From Streptomycetaceae bacterium (lineage in GTDB: Bacteria > Actinomycetota > Actinomycetes > Streptomycetales > Streptomycetaceae), in the NCBI GenBank assembly GCA_019243445.1, contig JAFAUH010000403.1, positions 1 to 32,320 on the forward strand: a stretch of 32,320 nucleotides of DNA, given 5' to 3'. Shown in pieces: positions 32,205 to 32,320 of this stretch. A program made the position numbers and the translations under genes. The notes under the pieces are model-generated. The model was not told where the DNA came from, made no database searches, and saw nothing but the letters and a program-made list of their open reading frames with translations. The first letter of the stretch is position 1. Every line of letters begins with the position of its first letter.

Positions 32205-32320
32205 TCAGCGCCAGGGCTCGGCGACCGAACGCAGCGTGGCGGCAGTGGCGACCGCTGCGGTGACCGCCTCATGGCCTTTGTCCTCGCTGGACCCGGGCAG
32301 GCCGGCCCGATCCAGCGCCT
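32205..32320 (-). CDS. ribH: 6,7-dimethyl-8-ribityllumazine synthase, C-terminal part
   Basis: The last 37 or so codons of a minus-strand gene that enters from the right edge, ending at TGA 32205-32207. The residues [20 protein letters not shown] then [16 protein letters not shown] match the end of lumazine synthase, the second-to-last enzyme of riboflavin synthesis. ribH next to hisE fits the known S. coelicolor gene order. The rest is outside the window. Confidence 0.8.
   Translation of the reverse strand, partial: ALDRAGLPGSSEDKGHEAVTAAVATAATLRSVAEPWR

Noticed and set aside
1-32320. CRISPR array, insertion sequence or complete prophage
   Set aside because: No regularly spaced repeats with unique spacers, no transposase or integrase frame with flanking inverted repeats, and only one phage-type gene (GH25).

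Overview
The window is high-GC DNA with strong G/C preference at third codon positions, GTG and TTG starts, and a gene set that points to Streptomyces or a close relative. RbpA, the smeA-sffA sporulation pair, a single-domain Ppm1 beside Lnt, an Rpf-domain protein and the ribH-hisE-hisG order all support this. All gene calls come from reading the sequence; no database search was run.

Layout, left to right. (1) 1-1752: the start of a large minus-strand protein with an N-terminal helical domain like those of type VII (ESX) secreted polymorphic toxins; its C-terminus lies outside the window. A gene-poor, lower-GC stretch follows to about 2348. (2) 2349-3806: a GNAT acetyltransferase diverging from an exonuclease III-type enzyme. 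(3) 3861-7545: a minus-strand three-gene operon for a periplasmic-aldehyde-oxidase-like (PaoABC-type) molybdenum hydroxylase, with a small ankyrin protein gene beside it. (4) 8395-11799: smeA and sffA (small membrane protein and FtsK/SpoIIIE-family protein of sporulation septa), then a UMF1-type MFS transporter. (5) 12065-12439: rbpA, preceded by a textbook sigma-R promoter and converging, through a long shared terminator hairpin, on the minus-strand operon lnt-ppm1-fxsA (15669 to 12517). (6) 16191-18562: a YtcJ-type amidohydrolase and an Lrp/AsnC regulator. The DNA between them holds a 114-bp copy of the 3' end of fxsA and smaller repeats. (7) 18830-20481: a Cys-containing unknown protein converging on an acyl-CoA dehydrogenase. 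(8) 20754-24975: a cell-wall and accessory stretch with a signal-less phage-type GH25 lysozyme, a secreted Rpf-domain muralytic protein, a shortened ketosynthase-III-like protein that lacks the catalytic triad, and a secreted C39-type peptidase. (9) 25759-27654: a TPR plus AAA+ ATPase of the CbxX/CfqX (EccA-like) family. (10) 27659-30099: two coupled CNNM/CorC-type membrane proteins. (11) 30418-32320: ribH (partial), hisE, hisG and a PH-domain membrane protein in one minus-strand run.

The housekeeping parts (exonuclease III, rbpA, lnt-ppm1-fxsA, hisEG, ribH) are ordinary. The most unusual items are: the SffA-like protein, in which both the P-loop lysine and the Walker B glutamate are replaced; the ketosynthase-III-like pseudoenzyme, preceded by a helically phased array of CTGAAGC heptamers; the displaced copy of the fxsA 3' end; and the incomplete type-VII-type effector at the left edge, together with an EccA-like ATPase 24 kb away. 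I did not find a clear multi-gene system that I could call wholly new.
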